A DNA stretch of 64,000 nucleotides from positions 2,298,264 to 2,362,263 of the forward strand of contig BFEA01000013.1 of the NCBI GenBank assembly GCA_003427395.1, in the 5' to 3' direction. The translations under genes and the position numbers were made by a program. Under the pieces are notes generated by a model. The model did not search any database and was not told the origin of the DNA. It was given only the letters and a program-made list of their open reading frames with translations. This document shows, in pieces, positions 34,690-43,754 of this stretch (position 1 is the stretch's first letter; each line of letters begins with the position of its first letter). Source of the stretch: Chara braunii. Taxonomy: Eukaryota > Streptophyta > Charophyceae > Charales > Characeae.

Positions 34690-35215
34690 AGCGAGAGATG
34701 AGGTTCTGCTGACTGATCCGGTCACTTTGCTGTTTGCCTAAGACATTGAAATGGGGCTGGAGACGAGGTCCTCGTGACTGATCCGGTCGCTTTGCTGCTT
34801 GCATAAGACATTGAAATGGGGTTGGAGATGAGGTCCTCTTGACTGTTCCGGTCGCTTTGCTGCTTGCCTAAGACATTGAAATGGGGTTGGAGATCCTAAC
34901 TGATCTGATCGCTTTGTTGATGCCTAAGACATTGAAACGGGGCTCCAGATGAGGTCCTCCTGATCCGGTCGCCTTGCTATTTGCGTAAGACATCGAAATG
35001 GGGATGGAGATGAGGTCCTCATGGCCGATCCGGTCGCTTTGCTAAGCGAGTCAGATTTGCTTGTTGACTTTGCTAAGGTCTGACTTTTCTCCTTCTGAGA
35101 ATAGTCCAGCCTAAGTGTGTTCGTGGTTGCATGGGGTTGGCCGAGAACAACTTGGGAAGTTAATCAACTAAGTAAGATACAGGACTAGTGTTTTTGTGAT
35201 CAGGACAAGCGAAAG
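34690..35215 (+). repeat. Duplicated block with minisatellite array 2
   Basis: Five to six more units (about 34694-35040), followed by the same tail as array 1 (TTGCTTGTTGACTTTGCTAAGG to GTGATCAGGACAAGCGA). The whole 0.5-kb block is therefore duplicated in this LTR. The 3' LTR has it once, at 53148-53690. Confidence 0.88.
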
Positions 35216-36190
35216 ATGAAAACTTTGGATGAACGAACCTTTGTTTTGAATTGGCTGAATGCGTTGTGGACATGACATGCTTGTTGGCAATGCTTCGTCT
35301 TTTTGCTCCAGCTCTGTCTGTTTTCTGCATTATAGGGTAGTCTGTTAGTGCTCGCCGTGTGCTTGTGCGATAGGCAGGTAGATGCTCACTTTGTTTTTTT
35401 AGCATTTGTCTTTTCATGCATGATTGTTTTGGTTGGGCATTGGCTAGCCTCTGAGTTCGTAGAAGTTTTGAGAGCGTTTTTTCCTTGATGTAGATGTTGC
35501 CATAATTTTTGATAAATACTAAGTTAGTCAAGTTTAAGACATGTCGGCTAGGATAGGATATTGTTTAGTCTTTGGGGACAATAGGAATTATGAAAGTCTT
35601 CCTCTCTAAATGAAGTGCTGTCGAAATTTGTACCGGAACCAAATAGTTTGTTTGTTTTCAGGTATTTTCGGAGTCGCGAGTTTTTCTTTTTAGATTTGGT
35701 ATAGTAAATATTCTTCGAGCACACTTCCCTGAAAGAAGTGCTGTCGAAATTTTCGGGATTTTCACATCGTTATCGGATGCTAGTGCTAAGTAGCTTAGAG
35801 TGTGATACGGAGTTGAACTCCGTTAACTCGACAGGCGGTGCCTGGCTTGATTTTGTGACGCAGGTCATTGCTACCTGCAAGTGTTCTTTATCGGAGTGAG
35901 ACTTAGTTGGGTATGGCGAATTGCTCGCCAACTCGTGACTACTCTTATTTTCTTTCCTCTGGGGAGGGACGAGCGGATCCCGTCTCAAAGGGGCTTTGTT
36001 CTTTAGATTCTTAGTCGGACGTTGGTCCTGAGCCTGGAATTCGAGGTCCTTGTCCAGGACATCCTAAGCTCTTGTCCAACACAAAAGGGTTTTCCCTTTG
36101 AGCCGGATCTACGCGTCTTGCTTATCGTCACCCACTGCCTAAAAGACAGGGGCGCCGCAAGGGCCGCACAAGTTATCTTTCAGCCGTGCA

Positions 36191-36244
36191 ATATCGTGAA
36201 GGAGGAACCCTTCACGATATTTCGCTTCCGACACTTGAGTGTCG
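36191..36244 (+). other. Two conserved hairpins in C U5
   Basis: A perfect 12-bp stem ATATCGTGAAGG / CCTTCACGATAT with loop AGGAAC occupies 36191-36220. Nine bases later a 7-bp stem CGACACT / AGTGTCG with loop TG occupies 36229-36244. Both are exactly retained in the 3' LTR (55195-55224 and 55233-55248) although the surrounding sequence has diverged. Confidence 0.8.
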
Positions 36245-36916
36245 TACGCAATCCCGAAACCCCTGAGAGGCTGCGCGGATGTGGGTAATGCATGAAGCGC
36301 CGCCATGACAACAGATCAAGTGAGTACACATGAATGAGCGTTATGTTTCCCTTAGCACCTACATTCTTTTTATGCAACTCTGCGCAGGCCTCGCTCAGAC
36401 ACGTTGGTCTTTTGAGTTATGGGTCAGAAAGAATGAAAAAGGGACTAGGCTTATTTGTTTGTCTGAGTTAGTTTGTTTTGTTGCGTGTCGCGTGGTCAGG
36501 TTAGGATGTCCTAGTGGACCGACGCTAAATCGCACCTGGGAGATTAGCACCCCAGCGTGATGTTTCGCGTACGGGTCCGAGCTAGGCGTGGACCACGCGT
36601 ACCCCCTATGCTACAACATAGGAGAAACGCCCTCGGCTGGGCCACCTCCGCGATTGCATGCAAAAGCTTCTGCGTGTGGTTTAGTAGCTCGACGGGGATA
36701 CGCCCACCCAAGGGATGGTGACAGCTCCCACGGGTGGAGGTAAGTTGTACCTCAGGAGACCCTGTGCTGTCGTAGGGACTCGATGGAGGTATAGTTGGCG
36801 CACTCGGACGGAGCGGCTACGCCGCTTCCCTTTTTCGTGCATCGACTTACGAATTCTGCCAATCCTGTGTGACACGGCCAGGAAGGTCCCCCTAGCGGGG
36901 CCGTGCGCTCAACATG

Positions 36917-36936
36917 TGGCGCCATTGTCGGGGATC
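36917..36936 (+). other. C primer-binding site (tRNA-Asp type)
   Basis: TGGCGCCATTGTCGGGGATC starts two bases after the LTR end. It matches the complement of the plant tRNA-Asp 3' end (TGGCGCCGTTGCCGGGGATC) at 18 of 20 positions. It differs from the tRNA-Met type used by A1 and B, placing C in another lineage. Confidence 0.9.
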
Positions 36937-37400
36937 TCGGCTGCCTACCGAGGTCCATAGTGAACGAACTTGGGTTTAGTGCAGAACGGCGATCCGGACA
37001 AAACGATACTTTTTATGATTAAATAATGATGTAGTGGGTTTTTGACTTTGATATTGTTCGTTATGACCTAAGGGAATATCCATATGAATCTTGTCAGGCC
37101 AAAGGAAGGGCCTGGTCGTTATATTTAGAGATATGTCAGGCCAAAGGAAGGGCCTGGTCGTTTTATTTAGAGACGCTAAGTATCAGGACTTGGCGTGACG
37201 TGGAAGAAATTGTGAAGTGATTGTATGGTGGTGTGAGAGTCTGTGATAGAGTACTGAATGTTTAAACCAAGTAGCTGGGCACAACCTCCTAAGGTTTTTT
37301 TAGGTTAGACTGGCTATAAGGGAAGGTTGAAGTTGTTAAAGTGATGAGGTTGACCTTGTATAAGTGTAGATTGACAAGGAACTGATTTTCGGAGATCAAA

Positions 37401-38785
37401 ATGGCAGACGATGAACTTAATGAGGCCAATGGCGCGGGCCAGCGGTCGGTTACGTTGGGTCAGCTGGTTGCTCTGCTCGATGGGCGAGCGATGACGCGAT
37501 TCAATATCCCGAAGGTTCGGGAAGGTGTCGTAATGGCTTGAGTTGCTCGAGCAGATTACTGACAAAATGATAGAGGAGGAGAAATTTTGTCAAATCTCTA
37601 AGTTTGTCTGGTGGGACATGCGACTAGAAGTTATGCGGGTAGCGGCTGAGGCCGCATGCAATTGGGGGAATTTTAAGGCGGAAATGCAGAGGCGATATCA
37701 GTTGGGGGATGACCTCCTTACGACGGAGGACTTGGAAAGATTAGAGAGGTCGGATTTCACGACAGTGGGTGCCTTCGCGACGACGTTCGTAAAGATGGTC
37801 AGAAAGGTTCCAAGACTAGCAGAAGAATCCCAATGTGCCATCTTCTTAAGCAACTTTACAAAGTGAAAGAGTGTTTCCCTAACAAGAAGAGGAGTTATAG
37901 GGCGAAAACTGACATAGGAAACAGTGAAACAAAGCTTGGCTGATGGAGAACTAGACCAGATATACCAGTTTCAGATGAAATAACAACGACAGAAACGAAA
38001 GACTTGAGTGGTTACTGAAGGTGCAGGTATCAACCTTCAACAACTCATTGCGGATGGAATACCCAAGTACCAAACCGACCAACAGAAGGCGGTAGGGAAA
38101 CAGGTTTTGACAGTGACCCAGTCACTAGCAAAAGCTGCGAAGGAGGTGGTGGAGCAAGTGGATAATGATGACGATGATGGAGAGGAAGAACCGGCAAAAC
38201 TGACGAAGAGTCAGAGGAAGGCGAGGAACCAGGCCGCAGGTGGCCAAGGTACGGGGAAGTATGCAGGATTGCACGCTGCTGCGACGACCCAAGTGACCAT
38301 GAATCAAGCAGGTACGAGTGGGGCGCAACCACAAGGGCCAACGCCGCTTGGACCTTGGCCAGGGACCATTCCTCCTGTCTGGCCAGGAGATAGTCCATAT
38401 GGCCCATAACCGTTTTACAACCAAGTCGAGCCACCCGTAGGAGGGCCGACTGCGCATACTGCAGGAGGGTACCCTAGTGTGCCAACTTAAGGAGTAAACT
38501 GGCAGGAGGGGGTCAACAACGACACCCCCGTCTCAAGTGGACCAGCCCGGTCAAGTGACGGGTCAAGGGCGAGGACAAAGCCAAGGGGGTAACGGGAAGG
38601 CAGTCAGGGTAGAGGCGGTGGAGGCCATGGACGAGGTTACGACAATGGTGGACAAAATGGACAAGGGGATGGACGTGGAGGCAACTGGAACAGGCAAGGT
38701 GCAAATGACAGGCCAAGGTTTGATTGGAGCAATGCTATCTGCCATCATTGTGCGTTAAAAGGGCATACCTTCAAGTTTTGCCAGA
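37401..38785 (+). pseudogene. gag: C gag with RGG-like region and zinc knuckle
   Basis: The first ATG (37401) gives MADDELNEANGAGQRSVTL and stops near 37540. The main frame runs from 37543 to 38409 with four internal stops. It has gag-like segments (NWGNFKAEMQRRYQLGDD, LTTEDLERLER) and an acidic DNDDDDGEEEPAKLTK linker. After stops and a frame change, 38600-38730 is Gly/Arg/Asn-rich (GRGGGGHGRGYDNGG), like an RNA-binding RGG tract, and leads to a CCHC knuckle CHHCALKGHTFKFC at 38740-38781 (CX2CX4HX4C). The role would be particle assembly and RNA packaging. No intact protein is possible. Confidence 0.82.
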
Positions 38786-39122
38786 TTCGAAGGGTAGATG
38801 AGAGGAATGACCTTATCTCAACGACATGGACGGGGATACCTATGATAAATATGGAAAATATATTGACCCCAAGATTCCTGGGGGTGTGCGAGAGGAGGCA
38901 CTCTGTCGAGCCGAACAAGGTTCGCCACCACCGGCTATGTTTCGACTCTGGCAAGAGGATTCCGAAACAACAGATTCGCTTCTTGCTTCAAAAGTAGCCT
39001 TGAAAGTTTCGCCAAAAGTTTTTTGACTAAATAAAACAACACCCACAAAACTAAAAGTTACTAGAATTTCTTCATTATAAAGTAAAATTTGTTTTGAACT
39101 TAGCACACTGAATAGTAGGCCA

Positions 39123-39776
39123 ATGATAAAGATGGAAGAATTGGCCAATAGCGAGTTGACTGAGGACACCGGGGAGGAAGAGCCAGTGGTGACAGAAGTA
39201 GAGGAAGAGGAGGAGCCATATTGTCAAGAAAGGGCAAGTGAGACCATGGAGCGAACGGAAGACCTCATGGAGAAAATGCAGAGATTTAACTTGAAAATGA
39301 GGACCATTTGCGAAGAAGTGGCGAAACCAATGGTTTTCCTAGCAGGCCCAGAGACGGGGTCATCAAGTGCTAAGCCGGCTTGTAAGACCTTGGGCTCAAC
39401 CCCGCGATCAGGCATTGCATTTCGGCAGCCTCGAGGACAGCCTATGATTTCACAAGCCGTGTGCAAAAGGAGTAAAAAGGGAGACCACAGTAGCAATCAG
39501 GAGCCTCCGAATGAAAATCAACCACGAGAGAAGGAACCAATGATTGACGTCGGAGGTGAAGGCAATGAGGATGAGGAAGATGAGCGGCTAAGGAAGGAAG
39601 AGGAAGAACAAGGTGCTCAACGTGCAAAGAAGAGAAAGCCGGAAGATAGGCCAGAGAGAGCGGCGAGAGGAAAAGGCTCGCGAAACAAAAGTATGCGGTG
39701 CCATTGGAGGATGGCGTGGACATTGAAGCCATGGTTGATAGGCTTCTGGAAGGACATAATGACCTGCATAATTTGA
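39123..39776 (+). pseudogene. C acidic/charged linker between gag and protease
   Basis: An open frame of 217 aa with a Glu-rich start, a helical region (RTEDLMEKMQRFNLKMRTICEEVAKP) and a Lys/Glu/Arg-rich segment near its end (RLRKEEEEQGAQRAKKRKPE), likely coiled coil. From about 39690 the true frame shifts to VDIEAMVDRLLEGHND. Such charged linkers precede the protease in several Gypsy lineages. No enzymatic motif. Confidence 0.6.
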
Positions 39777-39908
39777 AGGATATTGTCGCATTCACGCCTA
39801 ATCTTAGGGAAGGATTCAAGACGCGACTCTCGCGTCGAAGGGTGGCAAGTGTAAGATTGGCAGATCTTATTCCTGCCTGAGGCTCACTGGGCGGTTCTTG
39901 GGACAAAG

Positions 39909-40585
39909 ATGGATTGGAAATCGGTTGGGACCGGGAGTGTGAACTTGTGCATAAAGGGTAAGCCGTGTAGCAGGATGTTAGACACAGGAGCGAAGACGAA
40001 CATCGTCAAAGAATCTGACGCACTCCGCTTGGGAATGGACATCGATCAAATGGTCTCGGGCTTCCTCTGTGGGGCAAGCATGAAGACTCCTTTTATTGGA
40101 CGAGCTCGAATGTGGTGATTGAAATCGGAAAAGTGAAGGTGCGGTCTTGCTTCTTCGTTATGCCCGATTTGGACCATCCTCTTTTGTTGGGAAGGTCATT
40201 CCTCTATCGCACTGAATCTATGATACTTAACAAGCATGATGGTAGAATGTGCGTCATCCTAAGCGATCCAGTCTGCGGCAACTACAAGATCATTACCTGT
40301 CATAATACAGGACCACGTAGCATGCGGAGCAGGCCAAACCTAGGTTCCTTTACGTATGAGGAATCGGAAGGGGAGAGGAGGAGATTAATGGGCGAGGACG
40401 AAGAGGAGTGTGAGCCTACTAGGGAGATGTGTTTAAGCCTAACAAGCATCAATGACGCCATGGAGATAGTGTCGGCTTATGGGATGGCGGATCCTATTGT
40501 CGTGCAGGCTTTGAGAGAGAATAATGGAAGATTGCGGCGAGGGAGAAGTGGAACTCATATATCGATTGCAAACAAGGGCAGGTGA
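39909..40585 (+). pseudogene. pro: C aspartic protease
   Basis: The active-site motif D-T-G-A lies at 39981-39992 in MLDTGAKTNIV, the expected retroviral-type aspartic protease signature that works as a dimer on the polyprotein. The second conserved block, HPLLLGRSFL, lies at about 40168-40200 in the next frame, so one shift near 40115 breaks the domain. The downstream acidic and Arg-rich tail to 40585 leads toward RT. Confidence 0.82.
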
Positions 40586-40667
40586 GCCAAGGGTATCTCT
40601 GAGTCGTGCTGCAAGTCAGCCTTTTTTAGGGGTGGGCTCAAGCAGGGCTCCAAAAGGCTGACTCGAT

Positions 40668-41400
40668 GTGGACAAATTGCCTATCATTAGCATTCACACT
40701 GTGCCTTACGTACCATGGAACTTGCGATGGTCACGCTATCCTAATCCGGCAGAGGAATGGAGAGTAGTTGACTACCTGGATGACAAGATTCATTCTCATG
40801 TAGTCGACTATTCAAGTGGACCTTACACATTGCCATGGTTCTGTTTTATCAAGCCTAACGATACCTTGAGGTGGGTACAGGACCTTCAACGCCTGAGTGC
40901 AGTAACGATACAAGATGCGGGAGGTTTATCGAACGCAGATTTGCTATTTGAGTCATGTGTCGACAGACCTATCATTTCTTTAGTAGACCTGTATTCCGAA
41001 TCTTACGCAACCATACATTGATGATTTGGTTGTGAAAGGGAGAAGGAAGAAAGATGAGATGGAGGTCATGCACAAGGAAAGGAAATTCGTCTGGAGCCAT
41101 ATACAAGATATTGCTTGGGTTCTAGACATTTTGAAGGATCATAACCTTACCGCAAGCGGACTAAAGTCGAGACATTGTATGTGGGAGGCGACCATATTAG
41201 GCTTCGTGTGTAATGAGATCGGTCGTCGACCTGACGTCAAGAAGACTAACAAGATACTCGAATGACCGGCCCCGGTCGAATCAGTTAGTGAAATTCGTAG
41301 CTTCCTGGGGACTTGTGGCTTTTGGCGAGTCTTCATCAAGAACTTCGCTGAAAAGACTGAGCAGTTAAGGAAGCTTGTGCGGAAGGATCGGGAATGAGAA
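40668..41400 (+). pseudogene. pol: C reverse transcriptase lacking its central palm
   Basis: The N-terminal palm/fingers segment (40668-40998) has YTLPWFCFIKPNDTLRWVQDLQRLSAVT and ends at SLVDLYS, the start of the first catalytic block. Only about 15 bases later the frame reads PYIDDLVVKG with the catalytic YIDD at 41014-41025. Ty3/gypsy RTs normally have roughly 45-65 residues between these points, including the PFG/FQ region, so that part is deleted. The thumb and connection follow (HIQDIAWVLDILKDHNLTASG, ATILGFVCNE, SEIRSFLGTCGFWRVFIKNFAEKT) with TGA stops at 41263-41265 and 41395-41397, where the family usually has Trp. This RT cannot be functional. Confidence 0.85.
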
Positions 41401-42430
41401 TGGGATGAGAAGCAGGAAGGAGTGGTGAGTGGCTTGAAAAAGGAATTCAGAGAAGGAGGTCTGGTGTTGGGAGTCCTTGACTTTGAAGCGACGCCGATAC
41501 ATCCTTTCAAAGTGGAGACCGATGCAGGGCCTACAGTCTTAGGTAGCGGAGAGACCTTGAAGGTCGAAAGTCGAACCTTGAATGGCACAGAGAGGAACTA
41601 CTCACAATTTAAGCGAAAGACACTCACAGTTCTTCACAGTCTAAGGGTGTTCCACAACTACCTTTTTGGAAGGAGGTTTGTGCTGAGAGTGGATCCAACA
41701 GCATTGGTCGGCTCATTAAAGAATTATGCCCCATCAGACCCAACTATTGCCAGGTGGCTCACCTACGTATGGATGTTTGACTTTGAGTTGGAGCGCATAC
41801 CTGGGAATAAGAATTGGGCTGACAGGTTTAGTCGGATCAATTGGGATAAGTCCAGCAAAGGAGCTAACGAGGGTATACCTCCGGTGGACGCATTCTTGGA
41901 TGAGGAGGAGGATATGAAGCTCCATATCAACGTGCATGCAGTTGGGGTCAGCGGAGTCATTATACAAGGACAATTTGTTTTTCTTGCTCCTGTTGGGTAC
42001 GTAAAGCGTGCGGATATAGTCCTTAAGGACTTTGAGGAGGAGGATCCTTGGGGAGGAAAGGACGTTGAATGGATGGCCAAGCTTGCATTGGCAGAGACCT
42101 TCCGAGTAAGTGAAGATCCATTGGCCATTGAGAGTGGAGCTTACTCACTCGACATGCACACGAAGTATGTGGCGGATGTTATTTTCCTCGTCAACTCGAT
42201 CGTCCAAAGGCATGAGGATGGAGAAGGGAGTCGAGACCCTGTTAGAGATATGGAAGAGGACGAGTTCGAGGAAGGAGAGATAACGGAGGCTTTTCGCGCA
42301 GATGAGTACGAAGGCGTATACCATGAATTGGGCTTGCTTCTTTCGTGTGAGATAAGAGAAAGAGAAGCAACCAAGAAGGTACTCGAGATGCGACCACGTT
42401 TTTTGGTCCGGGATGAACACCTTTTCATCA
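41401..42430 (+). pseudogene. pol: C RNase H and connector to integrase
   Basis: This is part of a 479-aa open frame (41422-42861). RNase H motifs are the FKVETDAGPTVLG block (first Asp), ESRTLNGTERNYSQFKRKTLTVLHSL (Glu helix), YLFGRRFVLRVDPTALVGSLKN and the terminal WADRFSRINW. The connector from about 41880 is acidic (DEEEDMK; MEEDEFEEGEITEAF). RNase H is the best preserved domain of C. Confidence 0.85.
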
Positions 42431-43551
42431 AAAATGAGGTTGGCAGCCTGAATAGGGTAATCTGCGATCGAAATCGTCAGATAGACGTTATAGTCGCACT
42501 TCATGACAGGCGTGCAAATGGTCACAGAGCGTTTGCCATGATATATGCGAAAGCGCCTGAGCTTTATTACTGGGAAGGAATGAGCGAAATGATTCGCAAG
42601 TATTGCGAGTTGTGTGTTCCATGTCAAATTAGGGCGTCGACTATGTACAAGGAGCCATTGCACCCACTGATTGTACGTGATGCAGGGGTAGTAGTCCATC
42701 TGGACCTATTGGCAATGCCTCAGGGAGTGGGCGACTACAACTACATCTTCGACGCACGGGATAATCTTACGGGGTTTGTCGATGGACGAGCCATTCGCAG
42801 TAAGATGAACGAAACATTGGTTTGTGCATCTCCGAGTATTTTTCAATATATCCTTTCGTAGTAGAATTTGTGATGGACAGAGGGTCGGAATTCACCTGTG
42901 GAGAAGTTAGAACCTTGTTGGCGGAGTATGGCGTACAAGCGTGTTACACGACTAGGGCACATCCGCAGGCGAACGCCCCAGTTGAGAGAGTGCATACCAC
43001 CATCACGAATCTACTGGCGAAATGGGCAAACGGCAAGGAGAATCAGTGGCCTAAGCATTTGCGCACAACATTCTTTGTGGAAAATAGTACCATTAAGAGA
43101 TCCACGAAGCAGGGGCCAACAACGCTATGGTATGGGAGGTATGCCACACTCCGGATAGAGAGCTTTCTGAAGACGTGGAGGAGGCAGGATATGGAGAGCA
43201 TCTGTCCTTCGAGGAATTGCTGGATTTGCGGGCCAGACAAGTTGGCATAGCAGAAGAGAGGATCCAGGAAGCGGCTGGTCGAGTAACAGAAAGTCGGTTG
43301 AGGGACAAGGAGAGGTGGGATCCCCTCCCATGAATCAGGAAGGAGCCATTGAAAGTCGGAGATGTGGTGTTACTATATGACTCCTCTCTAGAAAAACATT
43401 GGTCTCGTAAGTTGGACAAGTGATGGTTAGGCCCATATCGCATTGGACGGTGCGGGCAGCACGAAGCGTATGAGATTGAGGACCTTAACGACACGCCGTG
43501 GAGAGATTGGGTCTCGGGTTCGAAACTGGAAAAGTTCAGACCGCGAGACTA
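42431..43551 (+). pseudogene. int: C integrase
   Basis: The zinc-binding region shows HDRRANGH, then CELCVPC, within 42500-42630. The catalytic core has Asp in VVVHLDLLAMP (about 42705). After a frame change near 42840 it has Asp in MDRGSEFT (about 42873) and Glu in APVERVHTTI (about 42985), with ARAHPQAN between, fitting DDE. The C-terminal module at 43340-43550 reads EPLKVGDVVLLYDSSLEKHWSRKLDK, a TGA (43421-43423), WLGPYRIGRCGQHEAYEIEDLN and KFRPRD, a GPY/F-type domain. No chromodomain is visible. At least two shifts and one stop. Confidence 0.86.
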
Positions 43552-43754
43552 AGGTAAAAGATCGGAAAAAGCGCAACAAGTAGAAATAGTATCTGATTCC
43601 TCATCTTATTAGGTGGTACTCTGCATTAGTGATAGGATAGGATTGTGTGTTAGTATTTAGATAGGTTTTAGTACGAGTTGTAGTTTGTTAGTCAAGTCAG
43701 TCGTCTGAGGGTATGAGAGATCTGCTTGAGTCGAGGCATTCCTGATCCTCTCCT

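Larger units (their letters stand above)
28871..36914 (+). repeat. C 5' LTR (about 8.0 kb)
   Basis: It matches 48193-55899 along its whole length. It has extra material that the 3' LTR lacks: a 513-bp MITE (31059-31571) and a second copy (about 34690-35215) of a 0.5-kb block carrying the 64-bp minisatellite. A conserved AATAAA (33981-33986) followed by a GT-rich run suggests an R/U5 boundary near 34000, giving a U3-R of about 5.1 kb and a U5 of about 2.9 kb. Purine-rich tracts lie at 30640-30840 and 31890-32010. Open frames up to about 125 aa exist; two are preserved in both LTRs but show no domain. Confidence 0.88.

Noticed and set aside
34140-35040. Regular about 64-bp repeats considered as a CRISPR array
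   Set aside because: Units are contiguous with no unique spacers, there are no cas genes, and the context is a eukaryotic LTR. It is a minisatellite.
36022-36288. 88-aa frame in the C LTR with a 94-aa counterpart at 55008-55292
   Set aside because: It is preserved in part because both are LTR copies, spans the U5 hairpins and shows no domain, so coding is not supported.
28871-36914. Segmental duplication instead of LTR
   Set aside because: A primer-binding site directly after the left repeat, a purine tract directly before the right repeat, pol between them and an empty site in B's LTR all favour an LTR element.
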